Source: Protea cynaroides
Lineage: Eukaryota > Streptophyta > Magnoliopsida > Proteales > Proteaceae
Assembly (NCBI GenBank): GCA_028583415.1
Contig: CM053266.1
Location: 83,272,149 to 83,336,148, forward strand
DNA length: 64,000 nt
Direction of reading: 5' to 3'
Position 1 is the first letter of the stretch. Each line of letters starts with the position of its first letter. The notes under the pieces were generated by a model, which worked only from the letters and a program-made list of their open reading frames with translations, was not told where the DNA came from and ran no database searches. Below, piece after piece: positions 47,132 to 57,411 of this stretch. The translations under genes and the position numbers were made by a program.

Positions 47132-47677
47132 GGTGAACTTATGAATTAAGCCTTACTCGACTGGATCTTCTGCAGTCTCTATTATATACTCTTCATCATC
47201 TTCAATTGAACTTGAGGCTACGGCACATAATGCAGCATTTGTACTTGGTCCTGCCTCAGGTTTCGATGCCCACTTTCTGCTTAAGGCGTCAGCCACAACA
47301 TTTGCTTTACCCGGATGATACTGGTTGTCACAATCATAATCTTTTAATAACTCCAGCCATCTCCTCTGTCTCATATTCAGATCCTTCTGAGTGAAAAGAT
47401 AAGTTAAGCTCTTGTGATCTGACTTGATCTGAAACTTCTCACCATACAAGTAGTATCTCCAAGTCTTGATTGCATGTATAACTGCTGCTAGCTCCAAATC
47501 GTGCGTAGGATAGTTCTTCTCATGCTCCTTTAACTGTCTTGACGCGTAAGCAATCACCTGTTCTCCTTGCATCAATACACACCCAATACCCAACCCTGAA
47601 GCATCCGTATATAAAGTAAACGGTACGCTTGGTTCTGGGATGGTCAAGATAGGTGCAGAGACTAGTCTTGACTTCAA
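47132..47677 (-). pseudogene. Tekay-1 RNase H
   Basis: FTLYTDASGLGIGCVLMQ, VIAYASRQLKEHEKNYPTHD, LELAAVIHAIKTWRYYLYG and NVVADALSRK are standard Ty3/Gypsy RNase H motifs: YTDAS with a catalytic Asp, then E in LELAAV, then D in SDHKSL. It follows the RT after a single stop at about 47678-47680 and runs open for 174 residues. Degrades RNA in the RNA-DNA hybrid during reverse transcription. Confidence 0.9.
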
Positions 47678-48500
47678 AGTCTAAAAGCACTTCTCACACT
47701 CATCTGTCCATATGAATTTTTCTCCCATCTTGGTCAATCTGGTGAGTGGAACAACGATTCTGGAGTAGTCTTCCACGAACCTTCTATAATAACCAGCCAA
47801 CCCAAGGAAACTACGAATCTCCGCAACAGATTTTGGTGCTTCCCATCCTACTATAGCAGCTATCTTACTTGGATCAACCTTGATACGGTCTTTAGATACT
47901 ACATGGCCCAAGAAAGCCACTTCCTTCAGCCAAAACTCGCACTTCTTGAACTTAGCATAAAGCTTTTCTTGTCTCAGCCATTGTAGGGCTGCCCTCAAAT
48001 GTGCTGTATGAGTCTCCATCTCCTTAGAGTAGATCAATATGTCATCGATGAATACGATGACCGAAGTGTCCAACATATCATGAAACACTCGGTTCATCAG
48101 TTCCATGAACGACGCTGGAGCATTGGTCAACCCGAAAGACATAACTAGAAACTCATAATGCCCATACCTCGTCCTGAAAGCAGTCTTCGGAATATCTCCG
48201 GCCATGATCTTCAGTTGGTGATACCCTGATTCGAGATCAATCTTTGAGAAAACCTTTGCACCCTGTAACTGATCGAACAGATCATCGATTCTAGGCAAAG
48301 GATACCGATTCTTGATCGTCAATTTGTTCAGCTCACGGTAGTCGATACACAGCTTTACACTTTCGTCTTTCTTCTTGACAAATAATACAGGTGCTCCCCG
48401 AGGCGATATGCTAGGTCGTATGAAACCTTTATCTAACAATTCTTGTAATTGGGTCTTCAACTCCTTTAACTCGGTAGGGGCCATCCTGTATGGTGCACCG
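47678..48500 (-). pseudogene. Tekay-1 reverse transcriptase
   Basis: Open from about 48485 (YRMAPTELKELKTQLQELLD) through VKLCIDYRELNKLTIKNRYP, VFSKIDLESGYHQLKI, FLVMSFGLTNAPASFMELMN and the active site VIVFIDDILIYSK (FIDD at 48041-48052) to a stop at 47681. The full palm and thumb are present, with both catalytic aspartates. The upstream part of this open frame (48485-48670) is out of the ancestral frame, see the next entry. Confidence 0.92.
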
Positions 48501-49110
48501 GCGCCGAATCTGGCATAAGGTCTATTACAAACTCTGTAGCCCTGTCCGACGGTAGACCTGGAAGCTCCTCTGGAAATACATCTGGGAACTCTCGAACCAC
48601 ATCTATATCGTCCATCTTTGGGACCCCAGCAGTGATGTCGACTACAGATACTAGATACCCCACTCCCACCCTTCTCTAAGCATCTCTTAGCTTTTAGGGC
48701 GGAGAGAATCAGCTTTCGCTTCCTAAATAGCTTGATCCCAGTGAAGCTATAATCCTTTCCCTTTTTGTCTGTAAGCACAAGCTTCCTTTCACCACATATA
48801 GGATAGCTGAATGATGGCCTAGCCAATCCATTCCCAAGATGACATCAAAGTCTGCCATCTAGAGTAGTACCAGACTTGCTTCTAAGTCTCGGCCCTCAAT
48901 ACATACAGTACATGGTCCATAATATTCAGTCAAAGCCACTTCGACTCCTAATGGGGAGCGAACTATCAAGCTTGGGTTCAAGTGCTTAATTGGTAACTCC
49001 ATTCTTTTCCCAAAGGAAATAGAAACAAAGGAGTGCGTGGCCCCAGAGTCAAATAGTACTCTCGCAGGTATACCAGCTACATTTACAATTCCTAAAATTT
49101 TTGTTATCCC
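48501..49110 (-). pseudogene. Tekay-1 aspartic protease and PR-RT linker with compensating frameshifts
   Basis: ARVLFDSGATHSFVSISFG (DSGA at 49039-49050) is the retroviral-type protease active site. DVILGMDWLARPSFSYPI follows and joins the open frame at 48826. The linker motif VVREFPDVFPEELPGLPSDR is only read in another frame (48466-48669). One frameshift near 48670 and an opposite one near 48485 thus leave a long open frame whose middle is nonsense. A stop at about 49110 separates gag from protease. Confidence 0.85.
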
Positions 49111-50457
49111 TTAGTTATACATGAGCATACACACAATGAAAATAGTAAGCCAAATAGTAAGGGATAGAGTCATACCAGTGACCACATCAGGTGATGCAGC
49201 TGCCTCTTCAGTGGTGACCGCATATATCTTTCCTTGCTGGGGAGGTTGCTTCCTAGGTAGAGTGCAGGTCCTTGCAATATGACTCACTTGCTGACAGTTG
49301 AAACATTTGATATTTGGGTTGAATCTGGCATTCTGTGGCACAGGTGGTGCCGCATTGTTTCTAGCAAGTACTGTAGCGGTCTGAGCCCTGTATGGGCGGA
49401 AGGGTCTATTGTTACCGCTACCCGAACTCTCAATAGCGGGTCTCTTCTCTCCCCTGTTCTGAGTGAAGAAGTTGTCTCTCTGACTGGACTCTATCACCCT
49501 CGCAACCTGCACAGCCTCATTATAAATTTTCTTATCCAGACCCAATATGTGCTTTCTGATGCTTCTACGTAGTCCCATGGTGAGCCTACGTGTCTTGGTC
49601 TCTTCCTCTTGCATACTTGCTGGTGCAAAGAAAAATAACTCTTCGTACCTTTGCTGGTAAGCATCCACAGTCGATTGAGATTGTTGCAAATTAAGGAACT
49701 CCTTCTCCATCTGATCTCTGAAGCTCTTTGGAAAATACTTATCGAAGAAGGCAACCTTGAACACTTCCCAATCCACCTGCGTATGCTTCGTCTCCAGATA
49801 TGCCCGTATAGAATTCCACCAAGCATTTGCGTCTTCTTTCAGCATATGAGTGGAAAATAAGACCTTTTCATCCTCTGTACAGGTCATCAGTCGGAAGTTT
49901 TTCTCCAGCTCTGCAACCCACTGTGCTGGTCACAATGGTTTCCCTGTCTTACCGGTGAATGATGAAGGCTTCAACTTCAGGAATCTATCCACCGCTCTGC
50001 TTAGATCATGCTGTCCCTGAGTGTTCATTCCGTACCATGGTGGTGGGTACGGATAGGCTCCCGGATACGCAGAAGGCGACGGAAACTGGTGCGGTGGTGG
50101 TACATTCTGTGCTTAGCCCATCGGCCTTGGGCTACCCTGCATCGGCTGTGAAGTATTTTTCTCTCCAAACTCAGGCGTACCTTCAGTGGGGACAAAACCC
50201 GGTGGCCTGAGCATCTTCAGTATCTCGCTCAGGAACTCTTTCTGCTGAGTTTGCATCTGATAGACCAAGTTAGTAACAATGGTCTCCGAATTCTTGTGAG
50301 GTGGGCCAGGTAAATTTGTCGGTACCTCTGGAACCTGTTCTTCCTCAAATTCTGGGCTTGGCTCTCTAACATGGCCTTGTTCAACCTGTTCTTCTTCCTC
50401 GAGGCGCATCCTAGCCTGGTGACGCTTCCGACCCCTACGACCGTTTCCGTTCACCAT
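49111..50457 (-). pseudogene. Tekay-1 gag with CCHC zinc knuckle
   Basis: ATG at 50455-50457 (MVNGNGRRGRKRHQARMRL) starts an acidic, Pro-rich leader. After in-frame stops at about 50115 and 49930 the capsid reads DANAWWNSIRAYLETKH, WEVFKVAFFDKYFPKSFRDQ, EFLNLQQSQSTVDAYQQRYE and LTMGLRRSIRKHI. The nucleocapsid knuckle is CFNCQQVSHIARTC (C-x2-C-x4-H-x4-C). The whole is close to normal chromoviral gag length; the two stops are the only large lesions. A good splice acceptor (CTTCTTCTCAG) lies 22 bases before the ATG. Confidence 0.9.
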
Positions 50458-50906
50458 CTCAGACTATTCTGTTTGAATCTGAGAAGAAGACATAACACAT
50501 GAGAATGAAGCAATAGTGGTGTTAGTCTTGAACAATATAAGGCGAAACAGTCACAAAAAGGAGTAAATAAATCTACAAAATTTTAAAATTTTCTGAGATT
50601 TTTTTTCTGGCTCTTCAGGTGTTGACCGGTCGCAGCATACCGGTCGACACTCTGTAGACGGTGCTGCGACCGGTATAGTCTGACCGAGACATAGCGGTCA
50701 CAGTCCCTTTGGGGTACCGGTCGTTCGGTATGTCGACCGGTATGCCCAGAAAGGGCTTTAAAATCGCGAAAAGTGAGAAATTTCTCACTTTTCTTTCTTT
50801 CCTCTCCTCCGGTGGCGATTCTACTCTGGACTCCGAGTTGCTACAGTCCGACCGGTGACCTTAGAAGCCGATTCCTTCCGTTCAAAGCTTAGAACATCGT
50901 CTCCAG
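50458..50906 (+). promoter_or_regulatory. Divergent interval between gag (minus) and antisense gene (plus), with ACCGGT cluster
   Basis: Between 50625 and 50750 there are at least five ACCGGT or TCGACCGGT palindromes (GTTGACCGGTCGCAGCATAC, ACCGGTCGACAC and others). They are like those in the Tekay LTRs at 54983-55025 and 54372-54425. The interval ends with a candidate donor ATCGTCTCCAG|GTAGGTC at 50906/50907. It could act as promoter of the antisense gene. Inferred. Confidence 0.45.
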
Positions 50907-51345
50907 GTAGGTCTCTTCCTTCTCCTTCTAGTTTTTATAAAAATTCCATATCGTCTTTATGTAGAATTTTAGGTTTTTCTTTGATTGAGAGATTCCAACC
51001 GTAGGAACTCTTTTCCTTCGGCTTAGAAAGGGTTTAGGGACCCCCAAGAGCAAAATCCCTCAACCTATTTGAGGTTCCACCGAACGGTTTTTAGAAAAAT
51101 CAAATTTTTTCAATTTTTGTCCTAGGTTTTCCAAAATTTTTGAATTTTCTTGATTTTTCTTAAATTCTTGAAATTTCTTGTTGTAATTGCTTGGGATTGA
51201 TTTGTTGAAGAGTGTGGGGGTTACGTAAGTCCTCCTCCCCATGTTTTTGGGTGAGTTTGAGGCTTTTTTCCAATTTACTGTCGTTATGCTGCTGAAATTT
51301 CAAAAATTTTCTAACATTTTCTTCTTGTTCCCCTTTGTTTTGCAG
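50907..51345 (+). other. Predicted 5' intron of the antisense gene
   Basis: Donor CTCCAG|GTAGGT and acceptor CCCCTTTGTTTTGCAG, 439 bp, AT-rich, ending six bases before the ATG at 51352. Strand is plus, opposite to gag-pol. Sequence-based prediction only. Confidence 0.5.
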
Positions 51346-51351
51346 TTAAAA

Positions 51352-52593
51352 ATGGCTCCCCGACGTGCTCTTGGGAAACGTCCTCATGGCTCGAGCTCAC
51401 GTGCTCCCCAGCCACCAGTTCCCTAATTTGACGAGCACTGGTTTCGTTCTATGGGAGCACAGGCTCGATTCCCGTGGTTTGATAACAAGAGCATAGAATC
51501 TGGGCGCCAAGTTAACCTGGATCAGCTGGAGAGGTTCAATGTGCGAGCCGCTTTCGACGCGCTTGGGTGGGTACCGGTAATATCCTACACTGATACCACC
51601 CGTCCCAATCTGGTTAAGCATTTCTATACTAACCTGGAGCTGCATGGGGATGTTAACGATCCCAAGTAGGGTAGGGACTTGCGCATCACCAGCTATGTCA
51701 GGGGTGTACCTATCTCATTCAACACCCACCAGCTGGCCGACCTTCTAGGGGTTCCTAATGATGGAGACCTAGTGTATTGCCCTCCCAAAGCGAAGGGCTA
51801 TCTGACTGAGGATCTGCGCCGAGAGATAGCAGATCAGATACTAAACCTTGGAGCTCCTATGAAGGCGGCTAGCTTGAGACCTGCACCTCGGGTATGTAGA
51901 CGCATCATTCAGCACAACATCGTGCCCCAGAGCGGCCATTACAGTGAGTTATCCCAGCTCACTCAGTACATCACTTAATGCGTCTGCACCAGGGAGCGGG
52001 TCTCTCTCCCTTACCTCATCATCAGGACCATGCATCAGGCGACCCTGGCCGATCAGGCCAGTAACCTTCCCTACGGTCCTCTCATTACCTTCCTGCTACG
52101 TCGCCTGGGTGTGAGCATGAGAGGCGAGGTGACAGTTGAGGATACTATGACCTCCGACATTGACTGGGAGGCTATTCAGAGGATGCAGATGGTCAATCTT
52201 CCCGTTAGCGATGACGAGTTGGAGGCTAGCCCTCGCCCACTCGGGAGGGTAGCAGCCGCAGCAGCAGCAGCAGCAGCAGCCAATGCGGCCTATGCGGTAG
52301 AGGCTGGGGGTGATGATGACGATATGGCTGGGGAAGCACCAGTGCCTGTCCCACAGCCTACACCTGCAGCACCACCGTCTACCTCTACAGCTGGACCATC
52401 TCAGCCTTCTTCCGACACCATGATGGGTATGATTATGGAGATCAGGGACACTCAGCGTGAGATGAGCCGTGACTTGGCGCAGTTGGCTCACAGTCTTAGA
52501 GTCACACAGGATCAGGTGCACTGGCTCAGGGTTGCTTACGAGCGAGACTATGATATAGCAGACCCTATTCCTCCCAGGCCCCCCACCCCATGA
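51352..52593 (+). pseudogene. Antisense ORF of Tekay-1, plant transposon-associated protein domain
   Basis: One frame of 413 codons with three stops (51424, 51667 and 51976), read opposite to gag-pol. The segment LVKHFYTNLELHG, DLRITSYVRGVPISFNTHQL, ADLLGVPN, CRRIIQHNIVPQSGHYSE and LPYGPLITFLLRRLGV follows the layout of the plant 'putative transposon protein' domain known from Athila-type ORF1 and from extra antisense ORFs of Tat elements. The C-terminal part has an Ala11 run, an acidic and Pro-rich linker and a heptad-like stretch (about 52430-52550). Function of the family is not known. The frame shows no decay besides the stops, which could each arise by a single transition. It has its own 5' intron. 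The 5' LTR transcript would run antisense to it. Confidence 0.75.
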
Positions 52594-52904
52594 TTGTCCC
52601 TCTTTATTTTCTTCTCTTTTGATTGCTCATATAACAGGGTGACTGTCCGATTTGTGGACTGTACCCTGTAGCACTAGTACCTTTGATACTCTCTTTTGGT
52701 TTAACGAAAGTTTTATGGTTCACCCTAACTAGTGCATGAGTATCATTAAATTCCATATTTAATATAGTGTATTATGCTCTTTCTTAGTCCATCTCAGGTA
52801 TCAAACAATGCTTAGGGTGTTTTTATATTAAGATTTTTAAATTTTTTCCTAACTCAGTTCATCGACTTAGTTAAGTGCAATATGGTTTGTTGAACAGAGC
52901 CCGA
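52594..52904. other. Tekay-1 leader next to the PBS
   Basis: About 310 bp between the end of the antisense ORF and the PBS. AT-rich. It could hold the 3' end of the antisense message; no clear poly(A) signal was identified. Confidence 0.5.
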
Positions 52905-52918
52905 GGGCTCTGATACCA
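52905..52918 (-). other. Tekay-1 primer binding site, initiator tRNA-Met type
   Basis: TGGTATCAGAGCCC on the minus strand, three bases after the 5' LTR end. This is the standard initiator Met-tRNA complement of many plant retrotransposons. Confidence 0.92.
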
Positions 52919-53205
52919 AGTTGTCACACCCCAATTCTGATCCAACCAGAATGGTGTGAGTGAACCGTCATTGAACCAACGGTTCACACCAGGATCTCAA
53001 ATAGGCCGTGTCTACTCATACAATCCCATCACACATAACCACATTCATAATATAAATAACACAGCGGAAGTATTTAAATAAATGAACTGAGAATCTATTG
53101 ATAATTTAAATAAGTATCCAATTATTCAAATCCAAACCATAAATATAATAACATTACATCCATTTAATCTAACAAAAAATAACTGAAAAAAATAAATAAA
53201 ACCAA

Positions 53206-53339
53206 TCAAAGGTACATGCAGAAAGGGCACTCGCATGAAGCGTCATGCTCGTCCTCTCCTGCCTGCACACCCAGAGCAGCAACATCACCATACGTCGGAG
53301 CGTTCATATAGTCATCCACCGTATAACCTGCATCAACAT
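53206..53339 (-). other. Conserved LTR short reading frame (Tekay-1 5' LTR)
   Basis: Forty-four codons from D-V-D-A-G-Y to C-M-Y-L, stop TGA at 53206-53208. Same frame and length at 60934-61067 (stop TAG) and 63732-63865 (stop TAA), and a diverged 43-codon version at 5451-5582 (stop TAG). Between the 53206 and 63732 copies I count about 12 of 20 differences at third codon positions and no indel. Just upstream of the AG at 53340 the copies differ by indels. The peptide ends with four cysteines in CECPFC spacing plus an acidic centre (AGEDEHD). Start codon unknown. Confidence 0.55.
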
Positions 53340-54716
53340 CTAAAACATTGTACGTACAAAGGGTGAGCTCACAACTTAGCTCAGTAAGACAATCAGACAG
53401 TTTCACAATATTATGCATGAGTAACAATCAATTTTATGCTGTGGTCTGGTTTTAAGTTTGCAATGTGCTATAGAAAGGTTTGGTGGCCCCCGCACCTCTA
53501 TACACGAGTGTGTGGCACCTCATGGATCACACCCCCATTGGCCAACATGCACCCATCATGGAATAGAGATAGAGCTAAGATACCCCCGTACCTCCCCTGA
53601 TGCTCTTTCCATACCAATACCTAAGCCCCTACTGGCCAGGGCTCGCAAACTGGGCTCGCAACTAACCAATCCTATATGTCATCAATGTATGCTCTATCCC
53701 AGCACAGCCGTCTACGGCATAGAGATAGAGCTAAGGCATTCCCACACCCCCCCCTGATGCCCTATCCGCAACTAACCCACTAGGATAGAAACAATACGCA
53801 GGTAGACCCTATCCCAACATAACTCCCTACGGCATAGAGATAGAGCTAAAGCATCGTGGACAAGCCAGCGTCGACCTCGGAGACCACAGTGCCACATAAC
53901 CATGGCCAGGCCAGCATCAACATCGGAGACCACCGTACCACGACCTTCCCCTGATGCCCCACCCATACCAAGCATGTTAAGATAGAATACTACAAAAAAT
54001 GCTAGTGTGAGGAGCGATCCGAGGCCCATGCCCCACTCCACACACTAACGAAAACAATCACATGCTTAACAATCACATCCTATCAATGCATGAACCATAA
54101 TAATAACTGAAAGTAAATGATGGCATGTGAATATGCATAAACATCACATCATATATATTCAGGTGATTAACATCAACTTACTGTCCATTAATTATTAGGT
54201 TTAGGTCAGATTCCCTTACCTGACGCTTGTTTGTTAGCTTGCTCCACGTCGCAAGATCCAAACAAAAAGTCACAAAGTCCTACAATATTATTAGGGTTTC
54301 ATTAGAATAGTTTTCTTAGGGTTTCATGTTGATTGGAAACCAACAAAGTCCAAAACCAGCCTTTCAGAGCTGACCGGTCGCAACATTTCGGTTGCAGCTC
54401 TGTGAGCAACCTAGCAACCGGTATGTCTCCGGAAGACCATACACTTGGTTTTTCGACTGCCGTCGATCGATTACCTTGGATTTTCAGGGTTTCTCCTACC
54501 CATTCTAAGTCTAAGCTTTAAGTTAGAGTTATTCCCAACTCATTCGAGTCTAGTTTCGATGAATATCATCTCGGAACTCAAATCTAGGGTTTGACAGCAA
54601 CTTAGGGTTTAATATCCAATTTAGGGTTTTAGATCAATACCTACTTTGCATGGTATTGATCTACCCACCCAACTATCCTAAAGTCATAGGGTAAGAAGAA
54701 AGATTAAAACACTTAC
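53340..54716 (-). other. Predicted leader intron inside the Tekay-1 LTR
   Basis: Donor CAACG|GTAAGT and acceptor ATGTTTTAG, 1377 bp. Matching sites in Tekay-2 (62384 to 61068) and the solo LTR (4085 to 5445). An alternative acceptor before gag (50479) could join the first exon to gag and skip the antisense gene. Confidence 0.5.
54372..54425 (-). promoter_or_regulatory. Second palindromic ACCGGT cluster of the Tekay LTR
   Basis: TGACCGGTCGCAAC and GCAACCGGTATG lie within the leader intron. The copy at 44706-44775 has more (ACCGGTATGGTCGACCGGTA), as does Tekay-2 at 61950-62092. Confidence 0.5.
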
Positions 54717-54858
54717 CGTTGACGGGCGTAACGTGAGCGTCGTCGAACGGTAATGGCGGCACCTTCTTCTTCTTCCAAGCTCCTTCTCCTTTCCAACCTC
54801 CTTCTCTTCTCTAGAGTTTGTGAGAGATAATGGAATGGATTTGAGGTGGTTTAAGGTG

Positions 54859-54866
54859 TATTTATA
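54859..54866 (-). promoter_or_regulatory. TATA box of the Tekay-1 5' LTR
   Basis: CCTATAAATA on the minus strand, about 310 bp from the LTR start and about 140 bp before the predicted donor. Confidence 0.75.
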
Positions 54867-54982
54867 GGCTAGAATTAGGGTTTAGTAACCCTATTAGGAT
54901 TAGGAAAGTCTTAGGATTCAAAATCAGGAAAGTGAGACCCTCAGAAGTCAATTTCTGGATCTCCGCACTCAGCTGCGTAGAG

Positions 54983-55025
54983 CTGACCGGTCGACCGGTA
55001 CCAAGACCGGTACCATCGACCGGTC
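54983..55025 (-). promoter_or_regulatory. First palindromic ACCGGT cluster of the Tekay LTR (U3)
   Basis: GACCGGTCGACCGGTACC, AAGACCGGTACC and ATCGACCGGTC overlap to form nested palindromes 150-190 bp from the LTR start. Same place in the 3' LTR (45312-45354). Confidence 0.55.
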
Positions 55026-55174
55026 AACATAAAATGATGATTATTTTACCGTCTTTGATCTGATTTCGTACCTGTTTGTCATCCGCTCGTCCTGTCTGGC
55101 CCAGTGATGATCGGAAGACCTGCTATGAAACAAAACCAAGGTTTAGACCGGGTTTACGGAGTGTGGGTCTTACA

Positions 55175-57411
55175 AGACTGGCTAGACCCTGTACCAAGCC
55201 AGACTACCAAAGCCTAGATAAAACCAAACCAACCATTATCAAACAAACTCAAACCCCAACTCAAATTAAATATGAACTGGACTAGCTCCCAAACCTTCTT
55301 ATCTAGAAAAAGAAATTGACCATCAGCTAGGGCCGCGCTCACATATCCTAATGACGGAAAAAACACTCAAAACTAGGTAAAAAAACAAAACATCAACCGA
55401 GACCATGAAACCAGAAATAAATCTATAAATCTATAAATCCGATCGTATTGCCAAAGAGAGACCCTGAAAGAACTAATAATAATGGATGGATCATGAGACG
55501 AAACACAAGAAAAGGAAGAGAAATAAACATACAAACTTGTTGAAACAAAACCTGTGGCAGAAAAAAAAATTCCTATAATAGAAAGCAAAAAACTAAAAAA
55601 AACAAGAACCTAACCGAACCTATCTATTGCAGGGTAAAATCAACAGAGATGAAGATATACAAAAGAAAACAAAAACCCCTACCTTAAACTAATCATCTTA
55701 ATAGCCCAGTAACAAAAAGGGACAAACCACATAACCGATTAAACAGAGATAGGGCTCAAATCTGAAGAAGAAGAAGAAGAAGAAGAAGGCCAATGATCTT
55801 GATCAAATGCATTGGTGTAGTAAACAGAGAACTCCAAATAGAATTTGTTGGATTGAAGAACATATGACACATGGCAGGAAAGGAATCTAGACAAAAATAG
55901 ACTCAAATCTTTGTGAACAACAAAAGAAACCTGCCTATATGCACTGCCTCGGGATGAAGACCAAGCAACCTCTGAGTCTACTTATGGAGCCCATGAACCA
56001 TGTTGGACTACTGAAGCATCGGGGACACCATAGAACAACAAGAGAAAACACAGTAGAAAAAATATTAACGGCTCCTACACTAATAGCCCGTATAGAAAAC
56101 AGAAGCAAATGGTGTGAAGACCAAGAAGAGAAAAGAAATAAAAAATGGTAAGTAAACAAAGATGCACACTCCTAAACCTCTGAGAGAGAAATTAAAATAC
56201 CATTTTAATAGGAACTAGAAGTGCCAGACAAGGGGGTAAGGTAGAAAAAATTCATTCATGACCGATAATAGCATCGAAAGCACAAGAAGAACTCTAATCT
56301 ATGTAACAGAAAGTTAAAATAAGAGGATGGGGCTTACTTGAACCAGTAGTAGTGGCTGCGGCTGCTTCTTTTCGAAACCCTTGGATTAATGCAACTCCTC
56401 GTGACCCCTCTCTGTCCTTCTTTCCCTTCTGCTGCTGTTTTTTTTTCTCTCCTTTCTCCCTGCCTTTCTCCTTCATCCTCTCGCCGCTGCCGCCACCTTC
56501 TTCTTCTTCCTCTTCTGCTCCTCTTCTCTTTCTTCTGGTTTTTCTTCTTTTTTTCTTTTTTTCCTCTTCTCCTCTTCTGCTACGGCTTCTCTTCCCTCTC
56601 GCCGCTGCTCTCTCTGCTCCTCTTCTGCTACGGCTTTCTCCCTCCTCTTCTGCTACGGCTTCCTTGGACTAGCAGCGATGGTGCTGCTCTTTCCTCTTTC
56701 ACGGCGACGGTGGGGGCTCTGCTGCTACTTTCCTCAACTTTGTTCTTTTCTCCTTCTCTTTCTCGCTGCTCTCTCTCTCCCTTGATTTTTTTCTCCTCTC
56801 CCTCTTGGTCTGTCTGCCCTCCTCCCTTTTATCTCTGTTCTGGACAAAACCTCAATGAGGTGTCAATGGGGGGGGAATGGAGGAGTTTAGGTGACTGGGG
56901 AGAAGCCGGAAGATCAGCGGCTTTTAGGGGAGAGATTTCGGGGAGGAGGGTTGAGGTGTCGACCTCCCCTCTTCCCCTACAGATCTCTCCCTCATCGCCT
57001 CTCCATCTCTCTCTGTTCCTCTCTTTTCTTCCCCTTTCCCGATTTCTGCTTTTGCCTTTTCTTTTTTCTTTTTTTTTGATTTTTTTCTTCTTGGTCTTTA
57101 ATCCCTTCTTTTAGGGATCTGGGCTGTTGTTGCCTTTTTTTTTTCTTTTTTTTTGTACCCAAACTGCCCCCCACCCCTTTTTCTTTTTACGGGAAATGTA
57201 TATATATATATATATATATACCATTTTTTTTTCCTTCATTACATTTTTTTTTCTTTTTATTATTATTATTATATATTTTTGTTTCATTTATCATTTTTTT
57301 ATCATTATTTTATTTATTTATTTATTTATTATTTTTTTACACCCCTCTCATTGCGTATGGTACCCCAATGAGAGCGGGGATCCCCGCAGTGGCAAAATTG
57401 AGGTGCTGACA
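55175..57411 (-). repeat. Ogre-2 5' LTR, 5' portion
   Basis: Matches 37190-39142 and then extends a further 244 bp (57168-57411), AT- and T-rich with a (TA)n at 57199-57221, to the TG end TGTCAGCACCTC on the minus strand. A weak GATAAAAGG (about 56826) may be its TATA box. Confidence 0.88.

Larger units (their letters stand above)
43257..55174 (-). mobile_element. Full-length Tekay/Del-like chromovirus Tekay-1 (11.9 kb)
   Basis: LTRs 43257-45501 (2245 bp) and 52922-55174 (2253 bp) start TGTCACACCCC and end TCTTACA on the plus strand. The target duplication is AAACT (43252-43256) / AGACT (55175-55179), and the uninterrupted LTR reads CCAAACTGG there. On the minus strand: PBS of the initiator tRNA-Met type, an antisense gene, gag, PR, RT, RH, IN and chromodomain, then polypurine tracts. 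A chromodomain and LTRs above 2 kb fit the Tekay (Del) clade. Domains are almost complete, but scattered stops make this copy inactive. Confidence 0.93.
52922..55174 (-). repeat. Tekay-1 5' LTR
   Basis: Partner of 43257-45501. On the minus strand: ACCGGT cluster (54983-55025), TATA box (54859-54866), exon of about 110 nt, donor CAACG|GTAAGT at 54717/54716, intron to 53340, a short coding-like exon 53339-53206, then the LTR end. Confidence 0.92.
35249..57411 (-). mobile_element. Ogre-like element Ogre-2, internally deleted, LTR split by Tekay-1
   Basis: Minus-strand element with target duplication CCTAA at 35244-35248 and 57412-57416. The 5' LTR is 41323-57411 with Tekay-1 inserted at 43257. 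The 3' LTR is 35249-39142 and lacks its first part. The PBS (41304-41321) equals that of Ogre-1. LTR start TGTCAGCACCTCAATTTTGC resembles Ogre-1 TGTAAGCACCCCATTTTTGC. Only gag lies between the LTRs. A deletion from the gag zinc knuckle into the 3' LTR removed all of pol. Confidence 0.88.

Noticed and set aside
52905..52918. tRNA-like sequence TGGTATCAGAGCCC
   Set aside because: It is a primer binding site complementary to a tRNA 3' end, next to an LTR. No tRNA gene arms are present. I found no tRNA or rRNA genes in the window.
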